Positions 1 to 5,779 of a DNA stretch of 7,309 bases are shown piece by piece. The position numbers and the translations under genes were made by a program. This DNA is from Dehalococcoidia bacterium (lineage in GTDB: Bacteria > Chloroflexota > Dehalococcoidia > UBA3495), in assembly GCA_002730485.1 (NCBI GenBank), contig PCAH01000142.1, forward strand, positions 1 through 7,309. Reading direction: 5' to 3'. Positions within the stretch are counted from its first letter, which is position 1. Each line of letters opens with the position of its first letter. The notes under the pieces were generated by a model. The model saw nothing but the letters and a program-made list of their open reading frames with translations. It made no database searches and was not told the origin of the DNA.

Positions 1-1
1 C

Positions 2-187
2 ATGCACACCCTATCCGGAGCACAATCAGAGGGCACGCAGTCGGATAAGGGATCAATCACGCCAGGCAAGCTAGCTGACTTGATATTGGTAGATGCCAAC
101 CCACTGACCATCCATTCAGAAGAACTAAAAGACATCCAAGCCAAGATGACCATCATAGGCGGAAAAATAGCCTGGGAAGGCCGCTAA
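2..187 (+). CDS. Amidohydrolase family protein (YtcJ-like), C-terminal fragment
   Basis: This is the 3' end of a gene that enters from the left edge; the ATG at base 2 is probably internal rather than the true start. The visible 61 residues carry the C-terminal signature of the amidohydrolase superfamily. A GSITPGKLADLILVD stretch (residues 18-32) is followed by NPL, then by MTIIGGKIAWEG near the end. These are the returning beta-sandwich strands that pack against the metal-dependent TIM barrel. The spacing 'GKLADLxxxDxNPL...ELKDIxxxMTIxGGK' is typical of YtcJ-like (Amidohydro_3) hydrolases, which usually have about 530-560 residues. The metal ligands lie outside the window, so substrate and catalytic competence cannot be judged. 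The gene ends TAA and converges on the polyprenyl synthase gene, with a 76-bp gap. Confidence 0.8.
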   Translation: MHTLSGAQSEGTQSDKGSITPGKLADLILVDANPLTIHSEELKDIQAKMTIIGGKIAWEGR

Positions 188-248
188 AGAACCAGAGTTT
201 TACGACCGCACCAACCAACACCAGCTCTGGACCGCTCGTCCGTACAAA

Positions 249-263
249 ACCCCACTATGTGGG
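249..263 (-). terminator. Probable small intrinsic terminator after the polyprenyl synthase gene
   Basis: Read on the minus strand, the TAG stop is followed at once by a CCCAC / GTGGG hairpin with a 3-nt ATA loop (263-251). After one G comes a run of four T's (249-246). The five-pair stem and short T-run make it a weak terminator by sequence. Its position directly after the last gene of the metG operon supports the call. Confidence 0.4.
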
Positions 264-1247
264 CTAGCGACGGCGGGCGGTTAGGTAGTCGGCCAGTTCC
301 AGCAGCGACTGCTTGGGTTCGCAGTTGGGGAGTTTATCCAGCGCCTGGCAAGCCTTGTCAATATAGTCCTGAACCACCTGTTCGCAGTCGGACATGATCG
401 ATGAGTCGTTGATCACCTCGATGACCTTTTGCAGCTTGGCATCATTGGTCCGGTCTTCGAACAGCGACTTGACCAGGTTGTCGTTGGGGTAACGCTCCAT
501 CAGCAAGATGGTCGGCAGGGTCAGCACGCCGTTCTTGAGGTCGTTCCCCACCGGCTTGCCCAAGTCCGACGAATCACCCTGGAAATCCAGCAGATCGTCG
601 CGCACCTGGAAGGCCATGCCCACGTTGTAGCCAAAGTCCCTCAGAGCCTTCACCTCAGTCTCGGAAGCCTCTCCGAGGATGGCACCCGACTCGCTGGCCG
701 TGCAGAAAAGGGAAGCCGTCTTGCGGTAGATGCGGTCGTTATACAGCGCTCTGGCTTGGGATGGGTCGTAGGCTGTGAAGTACTCCATCAATTGGCCGCT
801 GGCCAACTCCATGATGGTCTCGGAGAAACGCCGAATCACCCGGATGTTCTGGGTGTCACAGACAAAGGTGGCTGAGGTGGCAAACACGTAGTCGCCGAAC
901 AGCACCGCCACGTAGGGGCTCCAGGTATTGCTGACCGTGGCCCTGCCGCGTCGGGTGGGAGAATTGTCCACCGTGTCGTCATGGATCAGGGTGGCCAGAT
1001 GCAGCAGTTCAACGGCGCTGGCCATGATGATTGGCCGCTCCGGATCGTGGTCATGGAATTGGGCCGCCAGCAGGGTGATGGCTGGCCGCACCCGTTTGCC
1101 ACCAACATCGGTCACGTATTTGAGCAGTGGTTGGACGGCGGAAGTCTCGGTTTTCGCCAGGCTGCGGAGTTTATCGTCTACTCGCCGCAGGCCCTCTTGG
1201 ACCGGGGCGTAGATAGTTGCTGTGCGTTCGTCTAGGCCGTGGAGCAT
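264..1247 (-). CDS. trans-Polyprenyl diphosphate synthase (polyprenyl synthetase family)
   Basis: The product should condense isopentenyl diphosphate onto an allylic diphosphate, giving a geranylgeranyl- to octaprenyl-length chain for quinone side chains or other isoprenoids. It has 327 residues, normal for the family. All core motifs are present: GGKRVRP (49-55) for diphosphate binding, the first Asp-rich motif HDDTVDNSPTRRGR (89-102, D90/D91/D94), the Lys-Thr pair at 176-177, FQxRDDLLD (213-221, second Asp-rich motif) and GKPVGNDLKNG (230-240). The family is soluble and uses Mg2+ bound by the two Asp motifs. Chain length cannot be set from sequence alone; the residues before the first motif (LLHLATLIHD) lack the bulky aromatics typical of short-chain synthases, so a long chain is the better guess. 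The ATG lies one base after the metG stop, and no good Shine-Dalgarno precedes it, so translation is probably coupled to metG. Confidence 0.93.
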   Translation of the reverse strand: MLHGLDERTATIYAPVQEGLRRVDDKLRSLAKTETSAVQPLLKYVTDVGGKRVRPAITLLAAQFHDHDPERPIIMASAVELLHLATLIHDDTVDNSPTRRGRATVSNTWSPYVAVLFGDYVFATSATFVCDTQNIRVIRRFSETIMELASGQLMEYFTAYDPSQARALYNDRIYRKTASLFCTASESGAILGEASETEVKALRDFGYNVGMAFQVRDDLLDFQGDSSDLGKPVGNDLKNGVLTLPTILLMERYPNDNLVKSLFEDRTNDAKLQKVIEVINDSSIMSDCEQVVQDYIDKACQALDKLPNCEPKQSLLELADYLTARRR

Positions 1248-1248
1248 G

Positions 1249-2937
1249 TTATTCGCCAGAGGTCCCTATACCAAGTTTCTGGACTTCTTCCTCGATTAAT
1301 TCAGCGTCCAACTTAGTATACAGCGGAGATGGCTGCCGCAGGTCGGCGCCGGCCTTTATCTGGCCTACCAGGTCGTCGTAGTCCCAGGTGCCCTCTTCCA
1401 CCGGACCGTCAAATCCCAAGAACTCGTGGACCTTCTGGGAGCTGAAGGGCATGAAGGGATAGAGGATGGTCTTGAGACAGTTGATGGCCTGCATGGCCAC
1501 CGTCAGGCTGGAGCCCGCCAGTTCCCGGTCTTCTTTGATCGACTTCCACGGGGCCTTGGTGTCCAGGTAGCGGTTGGCTTCTTGGGCCAGACCAAAGGCC
1601 TGGGTCACAGCGGCCTTGAACTTGCAGTTGTAGAGGTTGTCGCTGACCGAGTCCATGGTCTCGCTGGCGGTGCGCAGCAACCCCTCGTCCACTTCGTCCA
1701 GGGACTGGACCTCAGGCACCTTGCCGTCAAAGTTCCGGAAGGTGAAGGACAGCACTCGATTTACCAGGTTGCCGTAGGTGGCCACCAATTCCTCGTTGTT
1801 GCGGCGGACGAACTCGGACCAGGAGAAGTCAGAGTCGCCGGACTCGGGCATGTTGATCGACAGCAGATAACGCAGCGGGTCGGGGTCGTACTTCTCCAGG
1901 TAGTCGGGCACCCACACCGCCCAGTTCTGGCTGGTGGAAAACTTCTGGTTCTCCAGACTCAAGAACTCGTTGGCTGGAACGTCAAAGGGCAGGTTCAGAC
2001 CCTTGTCGTAGGCCATAATGATGGCCGGCCAAATGATGCTGTGGAAGGGGATGTTGTCCTTGCCGATGAAGTAGTAGCTCTTGGTGTTTTCATCCTTCCA
2101 GAAGTTCTCCCAATTGCCGCCGTTCTCATTGGCCCACTGTATCGCCGCTGATAGATAGCCGATTACCGCTTCGAACCAGACGTAGATCCGCTTGCCCTCA
2201 TAGCCATCGACGGGCAAAGGCACGCCCCAGGACAGGTCACGGGAGATCGCCCGGTCTTTGAGGCCGTCGCGGAGGAACTGCCTGGTGAAATTCTTGACGT
2301 TGCTGCGCCAGTGATCCTGCTTCTCGACCCACTCTAGAAGCGGCTGCTCAAATGCCGATAGCTTCAGGAAGAAGTGCTCCGACTCCCGAAACTCGGGAGT
2401 GGTGCTGCAGATGGAGCAGTGGGGTTCCACCAGATCCTGAGGATCGAGGGTGCGACCACAGGCGTCACATTGGTCGCCCCGGGCGCGGCCGTTCTTGCAG
2501 TGGGGGCAGGTGCCCTCCACGTAGCGGTCGGGCAGGTAGCGGTCACACTGGCTGCAGTAGGCCAGTAGCATGTTGTCGGTGTAGATATAACCCTTCTCGT
2601 GCAGGGTTTCAAAGACGTCATGGACCACTTTTTCGTGGTTCTTGGTCTCGGTGGAGGTGAACAGGTCGAACGAGATGCCCAGCTTGTCCCAGGACTCCAT
2701 GAACATGGCGTGGTAACGGTCGACCACCTGCTCTGGGGTGATGCCTTCCTGGTCGGCGCGAATGGTGATGGGAGTGCCATGGGTGTCGCTGCCGGAGACC
2801 ATCAGGACTTCGTTGCCCTTCATGCGGTGGTAACGGGCGAAGATGTCGGCGCTCAGGTAACAGCCGGCGATATGACCAAGGTGAAGTGGACCGTTGGCGT
2901 AGGGCCAGGCCACAGCCACAAATATGCGTTCAGGCAA
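1249..2937 (-). CDS. metG: Methionine--tRNA ligase (methionyl-tRNA synthetase)
   Basis: This cytoplasmic class I synthetase charges tRNA-Met using ATP. The 562 residues cover the catalytic Rossmann domain and helical anticodon domain, without a C-terminal EMAP/Trbp111-like domain. Visible motifs are AWPYANGPLHLGH (10-22, with the HIGH motif as HLGH 19-22) and a connective-peptide insertion with eight Cys in four CxxC pairs (C128/131, 144/147, 157/160, 174/177), implying two zinc knuckles. Also present are YVWFEAVIGYLSA (252-264), the KMSKS loop as KFSTS (332-336) and the anticodon-side NRYLDTKAPW (455-464). The start is a TTG at 2937: the reading frame is closed by TAA 21 bases further upstream, no ATG or GTG lies between, and the conserved strand begins at residue 4. 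No strong Shine-Dalgarno is visible. It is the first gene of a two-gene unit with the polyprenyl synthase. Confidence 0.96.
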   Translation of the reverse strand: MPERIFVAVAWPYANGPLHLGHIAGCYLSADIFARYHRMKGNEVLMVSGSDTHGTPITIRADQEGITPEQVVDRYHAMFMESWDKLGISFDLFTSTETKNHEKVVHDVFETLHEKGYIYTDNMLLAYCSQCDRYLPDRYVEGTCPHCKNGRARGDQCDACGRTLDPQDLVEPHCSICSTTPEFRESEHFFLKLSAFEQPLLEWVEKQDHWRSNVKNFTRQFLRDGLKDRAISRDLSWGVPLPVDGYEGKRIYVWFEAVIGYLSAAIQWANENGGNWENFWKDENTKSYYFIGKDNIPFHSIIWPAIIMAYDKGLNLPFDVPANEFLSLENQKFSTSQNWAVWVPDYLEKYDPDPLRYLLSINMPESGDSDFSWSEFVRRNNEELVATYGNLVNRVLSFTFRNFDGKVPEVQSLDEVDEGLLRTASETMDSVSDNLYNCKFKAAVTQAFGLAQEANRYLDTKAPWKSIKEDRELAGSSLTVAMQAINCLKTILYPFMPFSSQKVHEFLGFDGPVEEGTWDYDDLVGQIKAGADLRQPSPLYTKLDAELIEEEVQKLGIGTSGE

Positions 2938-3155
2938 AGGGAAATTTCTCGCGACGATTTACGGATTTAATCGTAAACGATTCTATCATAATGCTGGTGC
3001 TGCGCACGCTAGATACGCTTCGCGCGCCGAGGGTGTTGCCCACGCTTGAAGGTCATGACCAGGGAACAGTGGCACACGCCAAGTTCGCTGGGATACACTG
3101 CCAACCTAAAAAGATTTTCGAATCAGACGCCATCCATTGTGGAAGTCGGAAGCTA
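2938..3155. other. Divergent intergenic region between metG and the membrane-protein gene
   Basis: This 218-bp spacer must hold the metG promoter on the minus strand and probably one for the membrane-protein gene on the plus strand. I could not find a pair of -35/-10 boxes good enough to call in either direction; TAGAAT-like boxes near 2980-2990 on the minus strand lack a matching -35. The metG-proximal part contains overlapping AT-rich inverted repeats (listed separately). A perfect 10-bp palindrome, GGTCATGACC, lies at 3051-3060. No RNA gene or ORF of substance was seen. Confidence 0.5.
2958..2982. repeat. Overlapping inverted repeats in the metG upstream region
   Basis: Two inverted repeats share sequence. 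TTTACG (2958-2963) and CGTAAA (2972-2977) are separated by 8 nt, and AATCGT (2969-2974) and ACGATT (2977-2982) by only two A's. They lie 20-45 bp upstream of the metG start codon. They could form mutually exclusive hairpins in the metG leader or be a protein-binding site; this is inference from symmetry only. Confidence 0.4.
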
Positions 3156-3647
3156 ATGAAATACCCCGAGGATGATCCCAACTACGACCCGGACCAAAGC
3201 CGCCGCGAGGCCGTCACATTAAGCGGTGACGACCTGACCACCTGGGATGTGCACGTGGCTGGCCTACGTGAGCAAAGCAGGTTCTTAAATCTCGCCATGA
3301 AGGTCACCGAGCTATCGGTAACCGTCGCCTCGCCCTTGGCCATCGTATTCCGGCAGTTGGGCTTCCCCCTCCGACTCCTGGGCTACGGCGCCCCAGCGAT
3401 GCTCCACGTCCTCTTCCGACTGCTGCTGTCCCCATTCTTCGGAACAGTCCTACTAACATCCTCAATATGGACCAACGCCAAACAACTAAGGCCACTGCTA
3501 ATAATCCTCGGCCCCATCTTCGTAATGCTAACCCTCTGGCTCCTAGCCTTCTTCCCCGAAGAACCAGAGGTTCGCGAGGCCAAGAGCAGCCTGTGCAAAG
3601 TATGGCCGCTAAGCCGGAGACGGTTGGAGTGGATTAGGGGGCGGTAG
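3156..3647 (+). CDS. Small integral membrane protein of unknown function
   Basis: I do not recognise this 163-residue protein. Its N-terminus is acidic and rich in Asp and Pro (residues 1-31, MKYPEDDPNYDPD...), with no signal peptide. Three hydrophobic stretches follow at about 44-66, 75-102 and 109-133, so it is probably a polytopic inner-membrane protein. The C-tail is charged: EEPEVREAK (135-143), then a basic end with RRR at 164-166 counted loosely, within the last ten residues. The ATG at 3156 is chosen because two GGAAG elements lie just upstream (3141-3145 and 3148-3152) and the sequence before it has no protein-like character. A longer reading of the same frame from 2886 would run over the start of metG. 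Codon use is C/G-ending, like the housekeeping genes. Whether it is expressed is unproven. Confidence 0.6.
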   Translation: MKYPEDDPNYDPDQSRREAVTLSGDDLTTWDVHVAGLREQSRFLNLAMKVTELSVTVASPLAIVFRQLGFPLRLLGYGAPAMLHVLFRLLLSPFFGTVLLTSSIWTNAKQLRPLLIILGPIFVMLTLWLLAFFPEEPEVREAKSSLCKVWPLSRRRLEWIRGR

Positions 3648-3702
3648 GTTGTAGTTGAGGCATAAAAGCATCAATTCTGAGGGCAACTGTTTCGCTATCC
3701 GA

Positions 3703-3731
3703 TTGACTTCACAGGTGCCAATCCCTAAAGT
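3703..3731 (+). promoter_or_regulatory. Putative sigma-70 promoter of the sce7726-family gene
   Basis: TTGACT (3703-3708) matches five of six -35 bases. A 17-nt spacer leads to TAAAGT (3726-3731), which matches four of six -10 bases. Transcription would begin near 3738 and leave a leader of about 42 nt before the GTG start. It lies in the 132-bp gap after the membrane-protein gene, so the downstream gene need not be part of that operon. Confidence 0.5.
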
Positions 3732-3768
3732 TCAACCTGGTCGATAGACAAACTAAACTAACTGATTT

Positions 3769-3773
3769 GGAGG
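3769..3773 (+). promoter_or_regulatory. Strong Shine-Dalgarno fixing a GTG start
   Basis: GGAGG sits six bases before GTG at 3780. This is an ideal spacing and decides the start of the sce7726-family gene, since no in-frame ATG is available nearby. Confidence 0.85.
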
Positions 3774-3779
3774 ATTGCT

Positions 3780-4352
3780 GTGAGAGATGCCGATATTCGG
3801 AGAGCTCTCCATCTCGCACTCCAGACAGAGCATAGCAGTGACCCAGACACTCTGATTCGTCATGAAGTGGGCGTCAACGCAGGGAAGCGACGAATCGATG
3901 TTGTCCTTGTTAATGGAGAATTAACTGGTTATGAAATCAAGAGTGACGAGGATACTCTTGCCAGGTTAGCAGGTCAGTCTGAGGCTTACGGACAGGTACT
4001 TGATAGAGCCATCTTAGTCACTACTCAGCGGCACCTTGAAGCTGCCACTGATATGCTCCCAACATGGTGGGGTGTCATGGTTGCCAAACCGAGGAAGGGA
4101 GCCATTCGGCTTAATTACACCCGTAAGCCGACTTTGAACCGTCAGCATGATCCGTTTTCGTTGGCTCAATTGCTCTGGCGTGATGAAGCACTCGAGGAAC
4201 TCAGCATACGGAATGCTGGCCGAGGTCTATCTAAGAAGGCGAGGCATTATATTTGGGTCGCTCTTGCCGATGCTGTTCCTAAAAAAGAATTACGATCGAT
4301 AGTCAGGGCACGACTCAAGGCGCGCCCAGATTGGTCAGGCGGTCGGCTATAG
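3780..4352 (+). CDS. sce7726 family protein, PD-(D/E)XK nuclease-like
   Basis: The 190-residue protein resembles the sce7726 family, named after a Sorangium cellulosum gene. It opens with MRDADIRRALH, then DPDTLIRHEVGV (21-32), KRRIDVVLVNGELTGYEIKSD (36-56), a conserved GQSEAYGQV (65-73) and WWGVMVAKP (96-104). E29, D40 and the E52-x-K54 pair, on consecutive predicted strands, match the order of catalytic residues in PD-(D/E)XK nucleases such as VRR-NUC and restriction endonucleases. A nuclease-like fold is therefore likely, but activity is inferred. After about residue 115 the sequence is a helical, basic tail (SKKARHYIWVALADA, RARLKARP) that could bind nucleic acid. It starts with GTG behind a GGAGG. 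Its last 38 bp overlap the 3' end of the convergent beta-family gene. Base composition is less GC-biased than in metG or ilvB, which suggests transfer. Confidence 0.85.
   Translation: MRDADIRRALHLALQTEHSSDPDTLIRHEVGVNAGKRRIDVVLVNGELTGYEIKSDEDTLARLAGQSEAYGQVLDRAILVTTQRHLEAATDMLPTWWGVMVAKPRKGAIRLNYTRKPTLNRQHDPFSLAQLLWRDEALEELSIRNAGRGLSKKARHYIWVALADAVPKKELRSIVRARLKARPDWSGGRL
4315..4352. other. 38-bp 3'-3' coding overlap between sce7726 and beta-family genes
   Basis: The last twelve sense codons and the TAG of the plus-strand gene share bases with the last twelve codons (ending TGA at 4315) of the minus-strand gene. There is no room for a bidirectional terminator between them. The two transcripts therefore must be complementary over at least these 38 bases. 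Confidence 0.9.
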
Positions 4353-5340
4353 TCGCGAGATGATGCGACGTCCCATATGACAACCATTGGGTAGCTGTGC
4401 CCGCTCCTCCGATGCCTTGTGAGCAACGCTCAATCTCCTCGTCTCCCGCTGAGTAGTTTGCACCTGCCCGATACCCTGACTGAACAACCCTTTCACAGAT
4501 GGTGAAGAAGGATTCATTACCTGGTAGTAATTTGGCTTCCCTGTCGACCTGCCAGACTAATCCCTCTGTATAACGTAAGTTAGGGTTAGGTGACCTTGGG
4601 ATTACCGGCCCTATAATCGGATAATTAATGCCATAATCTCCGTAGTCTGGTTGTATATTCCCACTTGCTGAAACAACCTGTGAGAAGAAGTCTGCGTCAA
4701 ATCTAGGCACCGACGTAGCCATCCCAGTTGATAAGTCTGATATTCTTTGAGGGAATGCTCCGCTTGCAACTGTAACCCTTCGCCAAGACCCAGTTTTGGC
4801 GGCCCATTGAAGCATGCTAATAGCCAACGGAACACATCTTGCCCCGTCGCGTTCAGAGCCAATCACCTTAAAATCGATTAGCAGATCAATCTCCGTGGTA
4901 TTGAGGCCTATAACCTGGAGCAAAATATCCACCTGACTTTTAGTCACACAGGGATCAGGATCCCTGTCTTCCGACCCCAAACGCAAGCAAGCTCCCTCAG
5001 AATGCAATGCACACGCTGCATTTACTTCTGAAAGAATTTGAGGAGAATCATCAAGGCGAACTACCGGACAAACTGGGATTATCCGCTGTCGCAGTGACTC
5101 GGCAATTGCCCACACTCCGCTCGATGGCTGATTGACGCTCCGGCTATCCACTGTCATTACAGAGCCAGTTGGCCAGTTACGACTTATCCGTGAAATAAAA
5201 TCGTAAATTGGACCTCTTTTTGTTGTCGAAGGTACTACCTCAAAAAGAACGCGGCTTTTGCTCGTTACTGCTGGAGTCGAGTTACACCAAGCCCAAATCT
5301 CGGCAGGCTTACTTTTCAGTATAGGCACATATTCTGGCAT
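4315..5340 (-). CDS. Beta family protein (T4 beta protein-like)
   Basis: The 341-residue product shows the landmarks I associate with the 'beta family protein' group (Pfam Beta_protein): N-terminal YVPILKSKPAE (4-14), ACLRLG (117-122), IDLLIDF (151-157), TVASGAFP (190-197), DYGDYGINYP (232-241), NLRYT (254-258) and a C-terminal GTATQWLSYGTSHHLATI (314-331). The alternation of strand-like blocks with helices suggests an alpha/beta barrel-like fold, which is a guess. No biochemical activity of the family is known to me. It has no signal peptide or membrane segment and is probably cytoplasmic. The ATG at 5340 has GAGGA six bases upstream (5351-5347 on the minus strand). A perfect 14-bp palindrome lies about 30 bp before the start. 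In other genomes, as I recall, members often neighbour sce7726-family genes; here the two are convergent and overlap by 38 bp. Confidence 0.82.
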   Translation of the reverse strand: MPEYVPILKSKPAEIWAWCNSTPAVTSKSRVLFEVVPSTTKRGPIYDFISRISRNWPTGSVMTVDSRSVNQPSSGVWAIAESLRQRIIPVCPVVRLDDSPQILSEVNAACALHSEGACLRLGSEDRDPDPCVTKSQVDILLQVIGLNTTEIDLLIDFKVIGSERDGARCVPLAISMLQWAAKTGSWRRVTVASGAFPQRISDLSTGMATSVPRFDADFFSQVVSASGNIQPDYGDYGINYPIIGPVIPRSPNPNLRYTEGLVWQVDREAKLLPGNESFFTICERVVQSGYRAGANYSAGDEEIERCSQGIGGAGTATQWLSYGTSHHLATIADRLTNLGAP

Positions 5341-5464
5341 CCATTTTCCTCGTCATTAATCAATTGTTTTTGGTAAGCTTACCACTTTGTTGGTTAGAAT
5401 TCTTGATTAACAAGCAAATTGAACGAACAGGTATGCCTCCACCGCACCCCCACGTTATGTCTGT
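5341..5464. other. AT-rich spacer between the divergent beta-family and ilvB control regions
   Basis: These ~124 bp should hold the minus-strand promoter of the beta-family gene, but I could not pick -35/-10 boxes with confidence. The stretch is AT-rich from 5355 to about 5430 and C-rich at 5437-5455. The only strong element is the palindrome at 5371-5384. I saw no ORF or RNA gene. Confidence 0.5.
5371..5384. repeat. Perfect 14-bp palindrome upstream of the beta-family gene
   Basis: TGGTAAGCTTACCA is a perfect dyad 31-44 bp upstream of the beta-family ATG on the minus strand. Its position suits an operator for a dimeric repressor near that gene's promoter. No regulator gene is visible in the window, so the role is inferred from symmetry and position only. 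Confidence 0.45.
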
Positions 5465-5493
5465 TTGACAACCTATACCCTCACTGATATGAT
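5465..5493 (+). promoter_or_regulatory. Strong sigma-70 promoter with extended -10 for the T-box/ilvB transcript
   Basis: A perfect TTGACA (5465-5470) is followed by a 17-nt spacer and TATGAT (5488-5493, five of six -10 bases). TG at 5485-5486 gives an extended -10 (TGaTATGAT). Transcription should begin around 5500, some 17 nt before stem I of the T-box. Confidence 0.85.
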
Positions 5494-5724
5494 TCTTTAT
5501 TCACAAATTACGAATTCCGCTAAGAACGGGAGTAGTAAGGATACCCTGCCTGAGAGAGCCGGTGGTTGGTGTGAATCCGGTGGCAGTAGGGTCCCGAACT
5601 CGCCCGGGAGCGGCCCGCCTGAAATACCAGTAAGGCGCGGCGGTTGACACCGATAAAATGTCTTCGAGTGGCCAAGCTACGAAACTCCTCCACGATTAAT
5701 CGGGACGGGATGCGGGGCCAGAAG

Positions 5725-5759
5725 AAGGGTGGTACCACGGACCTACCGGCCCGTCCCTT
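5725..5759 (+). promoter_or_regulatory. T-box antiterminator element
   Basis: Helix A1 is AAGGG (5725-5729) with CCCTT (5755-5759), and helix A2 is ACGG (5737-5740) with CCGT (5751-5754). The 7-nt bulge TGGTACC (5730-5736) contains the tRNA-acceptor-binding TGGT. The 3' strand is the same sequence used by the terminator stem, so the two are mutually exclusive. Confidence 0.9.
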
Positions 5760-5779
5760 CCATTGGGATGGGTTTTTTT
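5750..5779 (+). terminator. Intrinsic terminator of the T-box
   Basis: CCCGTCCC (5750-5757) pairs with GGGATGGG (5765-5772) in eight pairs, one of them G-U. The loop is 7 nt, and seven T's (5773-5779) follow. It stops transcription before ilvB unless tRNA stabilises the antiterminator. Confidence 0.93.

Noticed and set aside
192..230. CCAGAG ... CTCTGG inverted repeat after the amidohydrolase stop
   Set aside because: The arms are only 6 bp, the loop is 27 nt and no T-run follows on the plus strand, so it is not a convincing terminator.
429..2780. Several long plus- and alternate-frame reading frames opposite the polyprenyl synthase and metG genes
   Set aside because: They are antisense or out-of-frame shadows of two genes with full family motifs. 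Their translations are rich in Gly, Arg, His and Val without recognisable domains.
2886..3155. Upstream extension of the membrane-protein reading frame to 2886
   Set aside because: It would overlap the first 50 bases of metG on the opposite strand, has no protein-like character, and a better start with GGAAG elements lies at 3156.
5465..5647. 60-codon reading frame over the ilvB leader, possibly an attenuation leader peptide
   Set aside because: It begins with the TTG of the -35 box, has no ribosome site and no run of Leu, Val or Ile codons. The region is fully explained by the T-box.
5644..5649. Second TTGACA that could be a -35 box
   Set aside because: No -10-like hexamer lies 15-19 bases downstream, and the sequence is inside the structured T-box between stem II and the antiterminator.
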